From Parafrankia discariae (GTDB lineage: Bacteria > Actinomycetota > Actinomycetes > Frankiales > Frankiaceae), in contig NZ_KB891230.1 in NCBI RefSeq assembly GCF_000373365.1, forward strand, positions 217,975 through 281,974: a stretch of DNA of 64,000 nucleotides, in the 5' to 3' direction. Shown here piece by piece: positions 1-9,506 of this stretch. Each line of letters starts with the position of its first letter. Position 1 is the stretch's first letter. The notes below the pieces were generated by a model. The model saw only the letters and a program-made list of their open reading frames with translations, made no database searches and was not told the DNA's origin. A program made the position numbers and the translations under genes.

Positions 1-870
1 AGCAACGCCGGTGACCTGCGCAGCGCGCTGTCCGCGGCGAAGCCGGGCGCCGTCATCCGGATGACGGACGGCACCTACGGCGGCGACTTCCGGCTGGCCG
101 CCTCGGGCACCGAGGCCGCGCCGATCTGGCTGTGCGGCTCGCCCAAGGCCGTCCTCGACGGCGAGGACGACGCGGACTACGTGCTGCACCTGGACGGCGC
201 GTCCTGGGTGCGGGTGGTCGGCTTCACCGTGCGCAACGGCCAGAAGGGCGTGATGGCGGACCGCGTCCAGCACTCGATCATCGCCCAGCTGCAGGTGAAC
301 ACGATCGGCGACGAGGCGATCCACCTGCGCACGGCGAGCTCGGACAACCAGGTCATCGGCAACGTCATCCGCGACACCGGCAACCGGCGGGAGAAGTTCG
401 GCGAGGGTGTCTACGTCGGGAGCGCGAGCAGCAACTGGTGCAAGTACACCGACTGTGGGCCGGACCGCAGCGACCGCAACTCGGTGATCGGCAACGACAT
501 CGCCGGCACGACCTCGGAGAACATCGACATCAAGGAGGGCACGACCGGCGGGGTGATCAGCGGGAACACGCTGTCGTCGGACGCCCTCACCGAGGCCGAC
601 TCGTGGATTGACATCAAGGGCAACGGCTGGCTGATCGAGGACAACACCGGAATCGGCGGCGGCGCCCTGGAGGACGGTTTCCAGACCCATGTCGAGCAGA
701 AGGACTGGGGCCGGCAGAACACCTTCCGCCGTAATCGACTCCCGGTGAACGCCAAGGGCTACGGCATCTACATCCACGAGGGCGCCGAAACCGAGAACAT
801 CGTCAGCTGCGACAACCAGGTCAGCGGGGCGTCGTCGGGGCCGTCCAACATCGACTGCTCGTCCGCCTGA
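1..870 (+). CDS. Right-handed parallel beta-helix repeat protein, 5'-truncated by window edge
   Basis: The reading frame is open from base 1 to the TGA at 868-870, so the true start lies upstream; the ATG at 61 is internal. The product has successive short strands rich in Asn/Asp/Gly (NSVIGNDIAGTT, GVISGNTLSSDA, WLIEDNTGIGG) that are typical of PbH1 / pectate-lyase-like beta-helices. The opening DGTYGGDFRLAASGT resembles the first coil of such extracellular polysaccharide-binding or -cleaving proteins. No catalytic residues could be assigned with confidence, so substrate and activity are unknown. A signal peptide would be expected upstream of the window. The next gene is on the other strand. 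Confidence 0.8.
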   Translation, partial: SNAGDLRSALSAAKPGAVIRMTDGTYGGDFRLAASGTEAAPIWLCGSPKAVLDGEDDADYVLHLDGASWVRVVGFTVRNGQKGVMADRVQHSIIAQLQVNTIGDEAIHLRTASSDNQVIGNVIRDTGNRREKFGEGVYVGSASSNWCKYTDCGPDRSDRNSVIGNDIAGTTSENIDIKEGTTGGVISGNTLSSDALTEADSWIDIKGNGWLIEDNTGIGGGALEDGFQTHVEQKDWGRQNTFRRNRLPVNAKGYGIYIHEGAETENIVSCDNQVSGASSGPSNIDCSSA

Positions 871-945
871 CGCGGGCCGGCACGACGCCGGCGCGGTCAG
901 CGACACGGCACGGCCAGTGACACCGGCACGGCCAACGGGTCCGGC

Positions 946-1269
946 TCAGGGCACCATCGCCCTGAGCCGGACCTGTTCCTGCAGCCAGTAGAGCTCCTGC
1001 GCCCAGAGCCGGAGCCGGGCGACCGCCGTGAGCTGCGCCGACAGCGCCCGGGCGACGACCGGCCTGGCCAGATTCTGCGGCGACTCCGGCGGCCACTGCC
1101 AGTCGGCGGCGTCCTGGGCCGCCCGCCGGTAGGCCGCTCCGCGCAACGCGACCTCCGCCAGGGCGAAGTCCACCTGCTCGGTGACCATCGCGAGGCGGGC
1201 GCGCATGTCCTCGGTACTGACGGTCGGACCTCCCCCGCCGGCGGAGAGATCCGCGCGTCGCACAGACAT
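946..1269 (-). CDS. Small helical hypothetical protein (about 107 aa)
   Basis: The product is Ala/Leu/Arg-rich and looks like a short helical protein (MVTEQVDFALAEVALRG, LSAQLTAVARLRLWAQEL). No family recognised. The start is uncertain. I chose the ATG at 1269 (MSVRRADLS). The frame stays open upstream but becomes Pro/Gly-rich and is unlikely to be coding, and an ATG at 1206 (MRARLAMV) would give an 85-aa protein. No clear Shine-Dalgarno precedes either start. It stands alone on the minus strand between the beta-helix gene and the STAS gene. Confidence 0.5.
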   Translation of the reverse strand: MSVRRADLSAGGGGPTVSTEDMRARLAMVTEQVDFALAEVALRGAAYRRAAQDAADWQWPPESPQNLARPVVARALSAQLTAVARLRLWAQELYWLQEQVRLRAMVP

Positions 1270-1478
1270 GGTGAAGGAAGGGTACGAGGAGTTGGGCTGG
1301 GAGCACAGCACCGGATAGCCCACACTCTGGCGACCTGGCGCACCGGGTGGGTGATTACCCGGCTCGGGTGAGTCCGGGACCGCACCGGCCCCCCGCGTGA
1401 GGTGACCTCCGGTCCGGGTAAGCGGACCTGCGGGGACACCGATCCGGCTCCCCGACGGCCCGACCACTGGGGGCACTG

Positions 1479-1898
1479 GTGGACCTGACATCACCGGCGA
1501 TTCTGATCATGCTCGGCTTCCCGCTCGTCGCGATGGCCGGGATGTTGATGATGAGCCGGCTCGAACGCAGCCTCACCGTTACCGTCACCGGTGCCGGCAC
1601 CGGTGACATGACCGGCGACAACGTGAGCGGCCGGCTGGACGGCGGCTCAGTGGCCGTGGCCGCGGCCGGCCTCCTCCACCCTGAGCCGGCCGGCGAGCCC
1701 GGTCTCGCGGACGAGCTCGACGAAGGCCGGCGCGGCCGCGCGGATACGCAGCTCGGCGTGGACCCGACGGAGCAGGAGGTCCGCGCGGAGCAGGGCGGCG
1801 AGCCCCGCGATGTCGATCGCCCGAAGTTCGGCCACATCCACCGTCACCACTCCGCCGCCCCGGCCCAGCAGCTCGCCGACCTGCTCGCGGAAACGTAG
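1479..1898 (+). CDS. Possible small membrane protein (only the N-terminus looks genuine)
   Basis: A GTG at 1479 opens a frame whose first 30 residues (VDLTSPAILIMLGFPLVAMA, then GMLMMSRLERSL) look like a real single transmembrane segment followed by a basic stop-transfer. After about residue 45 the composition becomes that of a shadow frame and it overlaps the oppositely oriented STAS gene by about 250 bp. Either it is a small membrane protein whose frame runs on antisense to its neighbour, or it is fortuitous. No good ribosome-binding site is visible. Low confidence. Confidence 0.22.
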   Translation: MDLTSPAILIMLGFPLVAMAGMLMMSRLERSLTVTVTGAGTGDMTGDNVSGRLDGGSVAVAAAGLLHPEPAGEPGLADELDEGRRGRADTQLGVDPTEQEVRAEQGGEPRDVDRPKFGHIHRHHSAAPAQQLADLLAET

Positions 1899-1994
1899 CC
1901 GGCCGACCGTGTCGAACTCGCCCCCGAGCTCGATCACGACGTCGTCCCCGGTCCGCCGCACCGTCATCCGCGTGGCTGTCGCGTCGACCCGCAT
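1647..1994 (-). CDS. STAS-domain protein, anti-sigma-factor-antagonist-like
   Basis: The 115-residue product has the STAS fold pattern: FDTVGRLRFREQVGELL for the first helix region, then VVTVDVAELRAIDIAGLAALLRA for the strand-loop-helix that in SpoIIAA/RsbV carries the phosphorylated serine. Here that loop reads D-I-A-G-L instead of D-S-S-G-L, so no phosphorylatable Ser/Thr sits at the switch position. A kinase-controlled partner switch in the classical sense is therefore doubtful. The ATG at 1994 is preceded by a G-rich stretch; the frame extends to 2066 (MLLSVIDSRGG), an alternative start. A monocistronic gene upstream of the 3' end of pgi. Confidence 0.72.
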   Translation of the reverse strand: MRVDATATRMTVRRTGDDVVIELGGEFDTVGRLRFREQVGELLGRGGGVVTVDVAELRAIDIAGLAALLRADLLLRRVHAELRIRAAAPAFVELVRETGLAGRLRVEEAGRGHGH

Positions 1995-2166
1995 GCGTGC
2001 GCCCCCCCGGACTCCAGCCGTCGCAGCACGGGCACCGCCCCGTGAGTCGATTACAGAGAGTAACATAGATCAAAGAATCGTCGAACCTTGCTGACTGATT
2101 GACGGCGCCGACGGACTGGCAGCGCCCAGCCCAGCCCCTGACCGGGCCGGACTGGGCGGTCGCGGC

Positions 2167-3819
2167 TCAGACCGACCGGAACAGATTGATCAGCGCGTTG
2201 GTGGAGCTGTCGTGCCGCGGCGGCGCTGACGGGTCGGTCAGCTCGGGGATGATCCGCCCGGCCAGCACCTTGCCCAGCTCCACACCCCACTGGTCGTAGC
2301 TGTTCACCCCCCACACGACACCCTGCGTGAACACCTTGTGCTCGTAGAGGGCGACCAGCTGCCCCAGAGTGAAGGGTGTCAGCTTCGGCGCCAGCAGAGT
2401 GTTCGTCGGGCGGTTGCCGGCGAACGTCCGGTGCGGGACGAGAGCGGCGTCCACCCCCTCGGCCGCGACCTCCTCGGCCGTCCTGCCGAAGGCGAGGGCC
2501 TCCGTCTGGGCGAAGAGGTTGGCCATCAGCAGGACGTGCTGGTCGACGTCGCCGACACCGGGATGGTTGGGCGAGAGGAAGCCGATGAAGTCGGCCGGGA
2601 CGACCGTCGTGCCCTGGTGCAGGAGCTGGAAGTAGGCGTGCTGGCCGTTCGTTCCCGGGGTGCCCCACACCACCGGGCCGGTGGGCACCGGTACGGGCCG
2701 GCCGGCCAGATCAACTGACTTGCCGTTGCTCTCCATGTCCAGCTGCTGCAGGTACGCGGGGAAGCGGTCCAGGTACTGGCTGTAAGGGAGCACGGCGTGG
2801 CTCTGGGCGCCGAAGAAGTCCCGGTACCACAGCCCGAGCACGCCGAGCAGAACCGGCAGGTTCCGTTCGAACGGGGTGTTCCGGAAATGAACATCCATCG
2901 CATGGAATCCGGCCAGCATCTCCCGGAAGTGCTGCGGGCCGATCGCGACCATCAGGGCGAGACCGATGGCCGAGTCCATCGAGTACCGGCCGCCCACCCA
3001 GTCCCAGAACTCGAACATGTTGGCCGTGTCGATGCCGAACTCGGCCACCTTCTCCGCATTCGTTGACACGGCAACGAAATGGTGCGCGACGGCGTCCTGG
3101 CCGAGCGCGGCGGTGAGCCAGGCCCGCGCGGCGCGGGCGTTCGCGAGCGTCTCCAGCGTGGTGAACGTCTTGGACGCGACGATGAAGAGCGTCTTCGCCG
3201 GGTCGAGGTCGTGGGTGGCTTCCCAGATGTCCGTCGGATCGACGTTCGAGACGAACCGGACGGCGATCGAGCGGTCGGAGTAGTCGCGCAGCGCCTGGTA
3301 GGCCATCGCGGGCCCCAGGTCGGAGCCGCCGATGCCGATGTTCACGACGGTCGTGATGTGCTCGCCGGTCGCCCCCGTCCACACCCCGGAGCGGACCCGG
3401 TCGCAGAAGGCCGACATCCGGTCGAGCACGGCGTGCACCTCGGGCACCACGTCGACGCCGTCCACCTGGATGGCGGTGCCGAGCGGGGCTCGCAGCGCCA
3501 CGTGCAGCACCGGCCGGTTCTCGGTGATGTTGATGCGCTCGCCGCCGAACATCGCCTCGATGCGCCCGGCGAGGCCGGCGCCGCGGGCCAGCGCGAGCAG
3601 CAGTTCGACCGTCCGGGCCGTGACGATGTTCTTCGAATAGTCGAGCCGAAGGCCGTCCGCCTCGACGGTGAACGAATCGGCGCGGCCCGGATCATCGGCG
3701 AAGAGCTTCCGCAGGGTCACTCCGGAGATCTCCGCGTGGTGCGCGGTCAGTGCGGCCCACTCCGGGGTCCGGTCGACGACCGTTCCAGCGGCGAGGGCGG
3801 TGGACTCGGTGTTCGCCAT
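2167..3819 (-). CDS. pgi: Glucose-6-phosphate isomerase
   Basis: The 550-residue product interconverts glucose 6-phosphate and fructose 6-phosphate in glycolysis/gluconeogenesis, in the cytoplasm. Signature segments are intact: [20 protein letters not shown] (phosphate binding), [13 protein letters not shown] and [15 protein letters not shown]. The length matches the family (about 550). The frame stays open a further 360 bp upstream, but the family N-terminus and the GAGGAAGG-type ribosome-binding site place the start at the ATG at 3819 ([12 protein letters not shown]). It is divergent from the first receptor kinase, with a 412-bp gap between them. Confidence 0.96.
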   Translation of the reverse strand: MANTESTALAAGTVVDRTPEWAALTAHHAEISGVTLRKLFADDPGRADSFTVEADGLRLDYSKNIVTARTVELLLALARGAGLAGRIEAMFGGERINITENRPVLHVALRAPLGTAIQVDGVDVVPEVHAVLDRMSAFCDRVRSGVWTGATGEHITTVVNIGIGGSDLGPAMAYQALRDYSDRSIAVRFVSNVDPTDIWEATHDLDPAKTLFIVASKTFTTLETLANARAARAWLTAALGQDAVAHHFVAVSTNAEKVAEFGIDTANMFEFWDWVGGRYSMDSAIGLALMVAIGPQHFREMLAGFHAMDVHFRNTPFERNLPVLLGVLGLWYRDFFGAQSHAVLPYSQYLDRFPAYLQQLDMESNGKSVDLAGRPVPVPTGPVVWGTPGTNGQHAYFQLLHQGTTVVPADFIGFLSPNHPGVGDVDQHVLLMANLFAQTEALAFGRTAEEVAAEGVDAALVPHRTFAGNRPTNTLLAPKLTPFTLGQLVALYEHKVFTQGVVWGVNSYDQWGVELGKVLAGRIIPELTDPSAPPRHDSSTNALINLFRSV

Positions 3820-4231
3820 GACGTTGCCAGGTCCTTCCTCGGAGGAGTGCTGTCGTGTGCCGCGCCGTCCGCGCGCCCACACGGCCGAACACCTGTCGAC
3901 GACGACCAGCATGGTGCAGTCGCGCATCTGACGCGCCTGTCGGGTCCCTACGAGGGGCGGAATGTGGGGGAACAGGCCGTAGGATCGCCGAGAACGCGAC
4001 GAAGAACACCAAAAGACCGCGGTGCACCCACGCGACCGCGTCTCGCCCGACGAACCGCTCTGAACCCCGCCCGATGAACCGAGGTGGAACCAGCACCATC
4101 CAGCGCGGCGACGAGTACGAACAACCCGCGGGACAGCCAACGCACGACCCGCACGATGTGGCCCTCGGGATGTCACCACCGCGTGGTGATCGTGGTGACG
4201 GCCCGGCAGCCGGCGACGGACGGAACCGACC
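3820..4231. other. Intergenic region between divergent pgi and kinase genes
   Basis: About 410 bp with no convincing gene; the frames open here are extensions of pgi or of the kinase in shadow frames. It must carry the promoters of pgi (leftward) and of the kinase pair (rightward). I see no unambiguous -35/-10 pair. Confidence 0.5.
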
Positions 4232-6979
4232 TTGCTTATCGACAGATCTCTCGTGGAGGCGGCACTCCCCGGCTACGCGGTCGAGGGGGACCTCGGCAAG
4301 GGGGGCTACGGCCTCGTGCTCGCCGGGCAGCACCGGCTGATCGGCCGCAAGGTGGCCATCAAGATCCTCCTTGACACGACCGACGACCCCGATCTGCGCG
4401 CCCGCTTCCTCTCCGAGGCCCGGGTCCTGGCCGAGCTCGACCATCCGCACATCGTGCGCATCCACGACTACGTGGAGCACGAGGGAACCTGCCTGCTGGT
4501 GATGGAGCTGCTCTCCGGCGGCACCCTCAAGCAGCGGATGACCGCCGGCAAGCTCTCCCCGGAGACGATCTGCGCCGTCGGTGTCGCCGCGTCGGCCGCG
4601 CTCGCCACCGCGCACCGCCAGGGCGTGCTGCACCGCGACGTCAAGCCGGACAACATCATGTTCGACGGCGCCGGGCTGCTCAAGGTCACCGACTTCGGCA
4701 TCGCGAAGATCTTCGACGGCGCGGAGACCACGGCCAGCGCCATCCTGGGAACACCGCGCTACATGGCGCCCGAGCAGATCATGGGCGCCCGGCTGTTCCC
4801 CGCCACCGACCTGTACGCGCTGGCCGGCGTCCTCTACGAGATGTTCGCCGAGCGGCCGCTGTTCGGGCGCCCGATGGCGGTGCAGCCGCTGACCCATCAC
4901 CACCTGACGGTGCTGCCCGACCCACTCACCATGGTGCCGCCGCCGATCTCGGCGGTCATCATGCGCACCCTGGCCAAGGACCCGGGCGCCCGCGTCTCCG
5001 ACGCCTCCGAGTTCGCCCTCGAGCTGGCCCGTGCCGGCGCCAGCTCGTACGGGCCGAACTGGGTGGCCCGCTCGGACGTCAAGCTGCGGGTGGACGACGA
5101 GATCCGCGGCGCGATCGGCGGCTCGACCACCTCGGGCAACTCCGGCGGGTTCCCGGCCGCCACCCGTCCGGGGCCCGGCTACCCGGGCCCCGGCGGGCCG
5201 GGCGGGCCGGGCGGGCCGGGCTACGCGCCCGGGCAGCCGGGCGGGCCCGGTTACCGCGGGCCGGTGCCGGGCTCCGGCCCGCAGCAGCCCGTCGGCGGTG
5301 GCTACGGGGTGGGCGGGCCGGGCGGGCCCCGGCCCGCGCAGCAGCCGCGTCCCACCGGCGGGCACCCGTCCACCGCGGGCTTCCCCGGCGCCGCGCCGGT
5401 CAGGCCCGGACCGGGTGTGCCGGGCGGGCAGGGTGTGCCGGGCGGGCAGGGCCGGCCCGGCCCGACGCCCGGGACGCCCCCCGGTGGCTGGCGCGGCTAC
5501 GGCCCGCCCGGCGGGGCCACCCCGCAGCCGATGCCGCTCGCGCCACCCGGCGCGACACCTCGCCCCGGCCCGCTGGGCCCGCCCAGCTCCACGCCGCCGG
5601 CGCGCCCCATCCCCGGCTACGGCGGGCAACCCGGGCCCGGCCAGCCGGGGCCCGGCCAGCCCGGGCCGAGCGGCCCGCGGCCCGCCGGCGCCCAGAACTT
5701 CGGTGGCCAGGGCTGGCAGGGCTCCGGGCCCCGGCCGGCCGTCCACCAGCCCCCGCCCCGGCCGGCCGTGCACCAGCCCCCGCCCCGGCCACCCGTGGGC
5801 GGCCACCGTCCCCAGCAGGGACCCCCGAGCCACAACAACCAGAACCGCAACAACCGCACGCTGATCCTCGCCGCCGTCGGCGCCGCCGTGGTCGTGGCGC
5901 TGATCGTCGGTCTCGTCGTGGGCCTGTCCGGCGGCGGCGGTGGCGGCGACCCGAGCCGCGACGAGGCGTCGCCGCTCCCGATCTCCGGCGTCGCCTACAC
6001 CGGCGCGCCGGTGACGGTGCAGGGCCTCAGCCCGTACAGCGTCGCGATCGACCCGCAGGGCACGCTGTTCATCACGAGCCTGTCGTCCGACCGGGTCCAG
6101 AAGGTCACCAGGACCGGGCAGGCCTCCGACCTCGCCGGCACCGGCGCGGAAGGGTTCGGCGGCGACAACGGCCCCGCCACGGCCGCCCAGCTCAACGGCC
6201 CCGGTTCCGCGGTGCCGGACAGAGACGGCAACATCTACATCCCGGACGCGCAGAACTACCGCATCCGGAAGGTCACCCCGGACGGGATCATCACCACGAT
6301 CGCCGGCACCGGCACCGCGGGTTTCTCCGGCGACGGCGGCCCCGCCACCGCCGCCCAGATCAACAGCGCGGAGAAGGTCGCCGTCGGCCCGGACGGCTCG
6401 ATCTACATCGCCGACTACGACAACCACCGCATCCGGAAGATCACCCCGGACGGGATCATCACCACGATCGCCGGCACCGGCGTCCAGGGCTACTCCGGCG
6501 ACGGCGGCCCCGCCACCGCGGCCAAGCTCGACGGCCCGAACGACGTCGAGCTCGGCGACGACGGAACGCTCTACATCGCCAACCTCGGCAGCAACACCCT
6601 TCAGAAGATCACCCCGGACGGGATCATCACCACGGTCGCGGGCAACGGGCAGAAGGGCTTCTCCGGCGACGGCGGCCCCGCCACCGCCGCCCAGCTCTCC
6701 GTCCCCTCGGTGTCGCTCGGCCACGGCGGGGAGATCTACATCGCCGACTACGGGAACAACCGGGTCCGCAAGGTGGACCCGAACGGGACGATCACCACGA
6801 TCGCCGGCACCGGGGACGAGGGCTCGGCCGGCGACGGGGGTCAGGCCACGGCCGCCCAGTTCAACGAGCCCAGCTCGGTCGCCGAGGACGCCGACGGCGC
6901 GCTCTACATCGCCGACTCGGGCAACCACCGGCTGCGCCGCATCGCCCCGGACGGGACGATCGTGACGGTCGCGCAGTAG
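4232..6979 (+). CDS. PknD-like transmembrane Ser/Thr protein kinase with NHL beta-propeller sensor
   Basis: 915 residues. The N-terminal kinase domain (about 12-265) has the Gly-rich loop [14 protein letters not shown], the Lys in VAIKIL, the catalytic loop [12 protein letters not shown] and the DFG motif VTDFGIAKI, so it should be active. A long Pro/Gly linker (about 300-540) follows, then one transmembrane helix (about 543-566, [20 protein letters not shown]) and an extracytoplasmic NHL propeller (about 590-915) of near-identical blades ([17 protein letters not shown]). This is the architecture of mycobacterial PknD. The start codon is taken as the TTG at 4232; this is not certain. It lies 56 bp upstream of a paralogue and is probably co-transcribed with it. 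Confidence 0.93.
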   Translation: MLIDRSLVEAALPGYAVEGDLGKGGYGLVLAGQHRLIGRKVAIKILLDTTDDPDLRARFLSEARVLAELDHPHIVRIHDYVEHEGTCLLVMELLSGGTLKQRMTAGKLSPETICAVGVAASAALATAHRQGVLHRDVKPDNIMFDGAGLLKVTDFGIAKIFDGAETTASAILGTPRYMAPEQIMGARLFPATDLYALAGVLYEMFAERPLFGRPMAVQPLTHHHLTVLPDPLTMVPPPISAVIMRTLAKDPGARVSDASEFALELARAGASSYGPNWVARSDVKLRVDDEIRGAIGGSTTSGNSGGFPAATRPGPGYPGPGGPGGPGGPGYAPGQPGGPGYRGPVPGSGPQQPVGGGYGVGGPGGPRPAQQPRPTGGHPSTAGFPGAAPVRPGPGVPGGQGVPGGQGRPGPTPGTPPGGWRGYGPPGGATPQPMPLAPPGATPRPGPLGPPSSTPPARPIPGYGGQPGPGQPGPGQPGPSGPRPAGAQNFGGQGWQGSGPRPAVHQPPPRPAVHQPPPRPPVGGHRPQQGPPSHNNQNRNNRTLILAAVGAAVVVALIVGLVVGLSGGGGGGDPSRDEASPLPISGVAYTGAPVTVQGLSPYSVAIDPQGTLFITSLSSDRVQKVTRTGQASDLAGTGAEGFGGDNGPATAAQLNGPGSAVPDRDGNIYIPDAQNYRIRKVTPDGIITTIAGTGTAGFSGDGGPATAAQINSAEKVAVGPDGSIYIADYDNHRIRKITPDGIITTIAGTGVQGYSGDGGPATAAKLDGPNDVELGDDGTLYIANLGSNTLQKITPDGIITTVAGNGQKGFSGDGGPATAAQLSVPSVSLGHGGEIYIADYGNNRVRKVDPNGTITTIAGTGDEGSAGDGGQATAAQFNEPSSVAEDADGALYIADSGNHRLRRIAPDGTIVTVAQ
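6162..6860 (+). repeat. Tandem 168-bp DNA repeats encoding NHL blades
   Basis: The block beginning GGCGACGGCGGCCCCGCCAC recurs at about 6162, 6330, 6498, 6666 and 6831, a period of 168 (last 165) bp. Sequence is nearly identical between copies even at third positions, which suggests recent duplication or gene conversion of propeller blades. Confidence 0.85.
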
Positions 6980-7035
6980 GACGGCGGGAACATGACCCGA
7001 CAGCGAGCAGGACGTCCGACCCGCCGGGCCGTCGC

Positions 7036-9438
7036 GTGACGTTCGTCGACACGAACCGCGTCGCCGCGGCCCTGACCGGCTACGAGCTCGGTGGCGAACT
7101 CGGCCGGGGCGGCTTCGGTGCCGTCCTGGCCGGTCGGCACCGACTGATCGACCGCGACGTCGCCGTCAAGGTCCTGCTGGAGCCGGGCGGCGGCGACCAC
7201 GGCGGCGGCGACGCCAGCGGCGACGGCGGCGACCTGCGCGGGCGGTTCCTCTCCGAGGCCCGCGTCCTGGCTGGCCTGGACCACCCGCACGTCGTGCGCA
7301 TCTACGACTACGTCGAGCAGGACGGCCTGTGCCTGCTTGTGATGGAGCAGCTCACCGGCGGGAGTTTGAAGAACCGCGGGCCGGTCCTGCGCGACCCGCG
7401 GGCCGCCTGCGCGATCGGGCTGGCCGCGGCGAGCGCGCTGGCCGCCGCGCACGACCGCGGCGTGCTGCACCGCGACATCAAGCCGGACAATCTCCTGTTC
7501 ACCGGGGACGGCATTCCCAAGGTCACCGACTTCGGCATCGCCAAGATCCTGGAGACCACGGCGGCGACCACGACCGGCCTCGTCGGCACCCCGCGGTACA
7601 TGGCTCCGGAGCAGATCACCGGCGGCCGCCTCGGGCCGGGCACCGACCTGTACTCACTCGGCGTCGTCCTCTACGAGCTGCTCGCCGGGCGGACCCCGTT
7701 CCCGCCGGGGCTGACCGTCCCGGCGCTGCTGCACCACCACCTGTCGGTGGCCCCGCTGCCGCTGGTCGAGGCGCCGCCACCACTGGCGTCGGTGATCCTC
7801 TCGACGCTCGCGAAGGAACCCGGGTGGCGCCCGCCGACGGCCCGCGACTTCGCGCTCGCGCTCGCCGGCTCGGCGACCTCCGTCTTCGGGCCGGGCTGGC
7901 TGGCGGCCTGCGAGGTGCCGGTGCGACTGCCGGACGAGATCCTCGCCGCCGCGGGCCACACCCAGGGCACCACCCCCACCCCCGGCGCGCTCGCCGCGCA
8001 CCTCGGACGGCAGCGGCCCGGACCGCCGCCCACCGCGCCCATGGGCCACTTCCGGTCCAGGCCGAGCGGGCCATCCGGGCCCGGCGGGCCGGGTGGCTCC
8101 GGTCCGTACGCGACGCTGGCACCCACCGCGGTCGACCGGGACGGCGCCGGCCGGCGGGCGGCCGGCGGACGGCGGCGCGCGAACGGCGGCCGGCATGGCC
8201 CGGGGCGCCCGACGGCACTGATCGCCTCGGTCGCCGTCCTCGCGGTGCTCGCCGCGGCGATCGGGATCGGGTTCTGGCTGTCCGGGCCCGGCGACGATCC
8301 GGACCGCCCCGCCTGGAGCGGCCCCGCCGCCGAGGTCAAGGGCCTCTACACGACCGAGGGCCTCGACGTCGGCCCGGACGGCTCCCTCTACGTCGTCGAC
8401 GGCGGCGGCTCGTCCGGCCAGGGCCAGGTGCTCCGGCTCCGCCCGGACGGCACGGTCACCCGGACCGCCGGGGTCGGCCCGCCCGCTCCCGTGCCCAGCG
8501 CCACGGCGACCGACAGCGGCAGCGGTACCGGCGCGGCCACCGGCAGCGCCAGCCCGTCCCCGTCCCCGTCTCCGTCCCCCAGCCCCACCCCCGTGCTCGG
8601 CGACGGCGGCCCGGCCCTGGCCTCGAACCTGATCGGGCCGGCCGGGGTCGGCGTCGGCCCGGACGGCGAGGTGTACGTCGCCGACAGCGACGGCGGCCGG
8701 ATCCGCCGCGTCGACGACAACACGACGATCACCACGGTCGCCGGCGCGGGCCCGGGCACCGGCTTCGGCGGGGGCGCCGGCCGTGCCGTCGACGCGAAGC
8801 TGTCCAGCCCCTCGGCGGTGGTCGCCGCCGAGGACGGCACCCTCTACATCTCCGCCGGCTACCGGGTCCGCAAGGTGACCACCGACGGCCTGATCTCGGT
8901 GGTGGCCGGCAGCTCCGACGAGTCGGGCACGGCCGGCGACGGCGGGCCGGCGGTGAACGCCACCCTCACCGCGCCGTCCGGGCTGGCACTCGCCGCCGAC
9001 GGCACCCTCTACGTCGCGGACAGCGGCGCCCACACCGTCCGCAGGATCACGAAGGACGGAAAGATCACGATCGTCGCCGGGAAGCCCGGCCAGTCCGGGT
9101 ACGAGGGCGACGACGGTCCCGCGGTCGACGCGCTGCTCTCCTCCCCGGAGGACGTGGCCCTCGGCCCGGCGGGCGAGCTGTACATCGCCGACACGTACAA
9201 CGACGTGATCCGGGTGGTCACTCCGGACGGTAAGATCACGACGTTCGCCGGCAGCGACGAGTACACCGCGGACGACGCGGACGGCGCCCTGGCCACCGAG
9301 ACCCGGATCTCCTCCCCCACGGGGCTGGCCGTCGACACGTCCGGGGCCGTCTACGTGAGCGAGGGCAGCTACGGCGTCGTACGGCGGATCGCCCCCGACC
9401 TCACCGTGACGACCGTGCTGCGGCAGGCGGAGAAGTAA
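7036..9438 (+). CDS. PknD-like transmembrane Ser/Thr protein kinase with NHL beta-propeller (paralogue)
   Basis: 800 residues, GTG start 56 bp after the preceding kinase stop. The kinase domain is intact ([44 protein letters not shown]). It carries a Gly/Asp-rich insertion ([15 protein letters not shown]) right after the beta-3 lysine strand. A shorter Pro/Gly linker leads to a transmembrane helix at about 393-416 and an extracytoplasmic NHL propeller (about 430-800). The propeller itself is interrupted by a Ser/Pro/Thr/Gly insert near 8490-8600 (an SPSPSP run). It is a tandem duplicate of the upstream gene that has diverged in linker and sensor. Ligand unknown. Confidence 0.92.
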   Translation: MTFVDTNRVAAALTGYELGGELGRGGFGAVLAGRHRLIDRDVAVKVLLEPGGGDHGGGDASGDGGDLRGRFLSEARVLAGLDHPHVVRIYDYVEQDGLCLLVMEQLTGGSLKNRGPVLRDPRAACAIGLAAASALAAAHDRGVLHRDIKPDNLLFTGDGIPKVTDFGIAKILETTAATTTGLVGTPRYMAPEQITGGRLGPGTDLYSLGVVLYELLAGRTPFPPGLTVPALLHHHLSVAPLPLVEAPPPLASVILSTLAKEPGWRPPTARDFALALAGSATSVFGPGWLAACEVPVRLPDEILAAAGHTQGTTPTPGALAAHLGRQRPGPPPTAPMGHFRSRPSGPSGPGGPGGSGPYATLAPTAVDRDGAGRRAAGGRRRANGGRHGPGRPTALIASVAVLAVLAAAIGIGFWLSGPGDDPDRPAWSGPAAEVKGLYTTEGLDVGPDGSLYVVDGGGSSGQGQVLRLRPDGTVTRTAGVGPPAPVPSATATDSGSGTGAATGSASPSPSPSPSPSPTPVLGDGGPALASNLIGPAGVGVGPDGEVYVADSDGGRIRRVDDNTTITTVAGAGPGTGFGGGAGRAVDAKLSSPSAVVAAEDGTLYISAGYRVRKVTTDGLISVVAGSSDESGTAGDGGPAVNATLTAPSGLALAADGTLYVADSGAHTVRRITKDGKITIVAGKPGQSGYEGDDGPAVDALLSSPEDVALGPAGELYIADTYNDVIRVVTPDGKITTFAGSDEYTADDADGALATETRISSPTGLAVDTSGAVYVSEGSYGVVRRIAPDLTVTTVLRQAEK

Positions 9439-9506
9439 GCGGAGCAGGCGAAGCAGCACAGGCGGAGAGGTGTACAGGCCGGGCGAGGTGCCAGGGCCGG
9501 GCGGGG

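Noticed and set aside
5150-5820. CRISPR-like short GC repeats in the kinase linker
   Set aside because: Irregular codon-level Pro/Gly repeats in a reading frame, no spacer-repeat periodicity. No CRISPR array found anywhere in the window.
3692-6928. Open frame of 1078 codons antisense to pgi and the first kinase
   Set aside because: Arg/Gly/Ala/Val-rich shadow translation with no domain; caused by high GC on the complementary frame.
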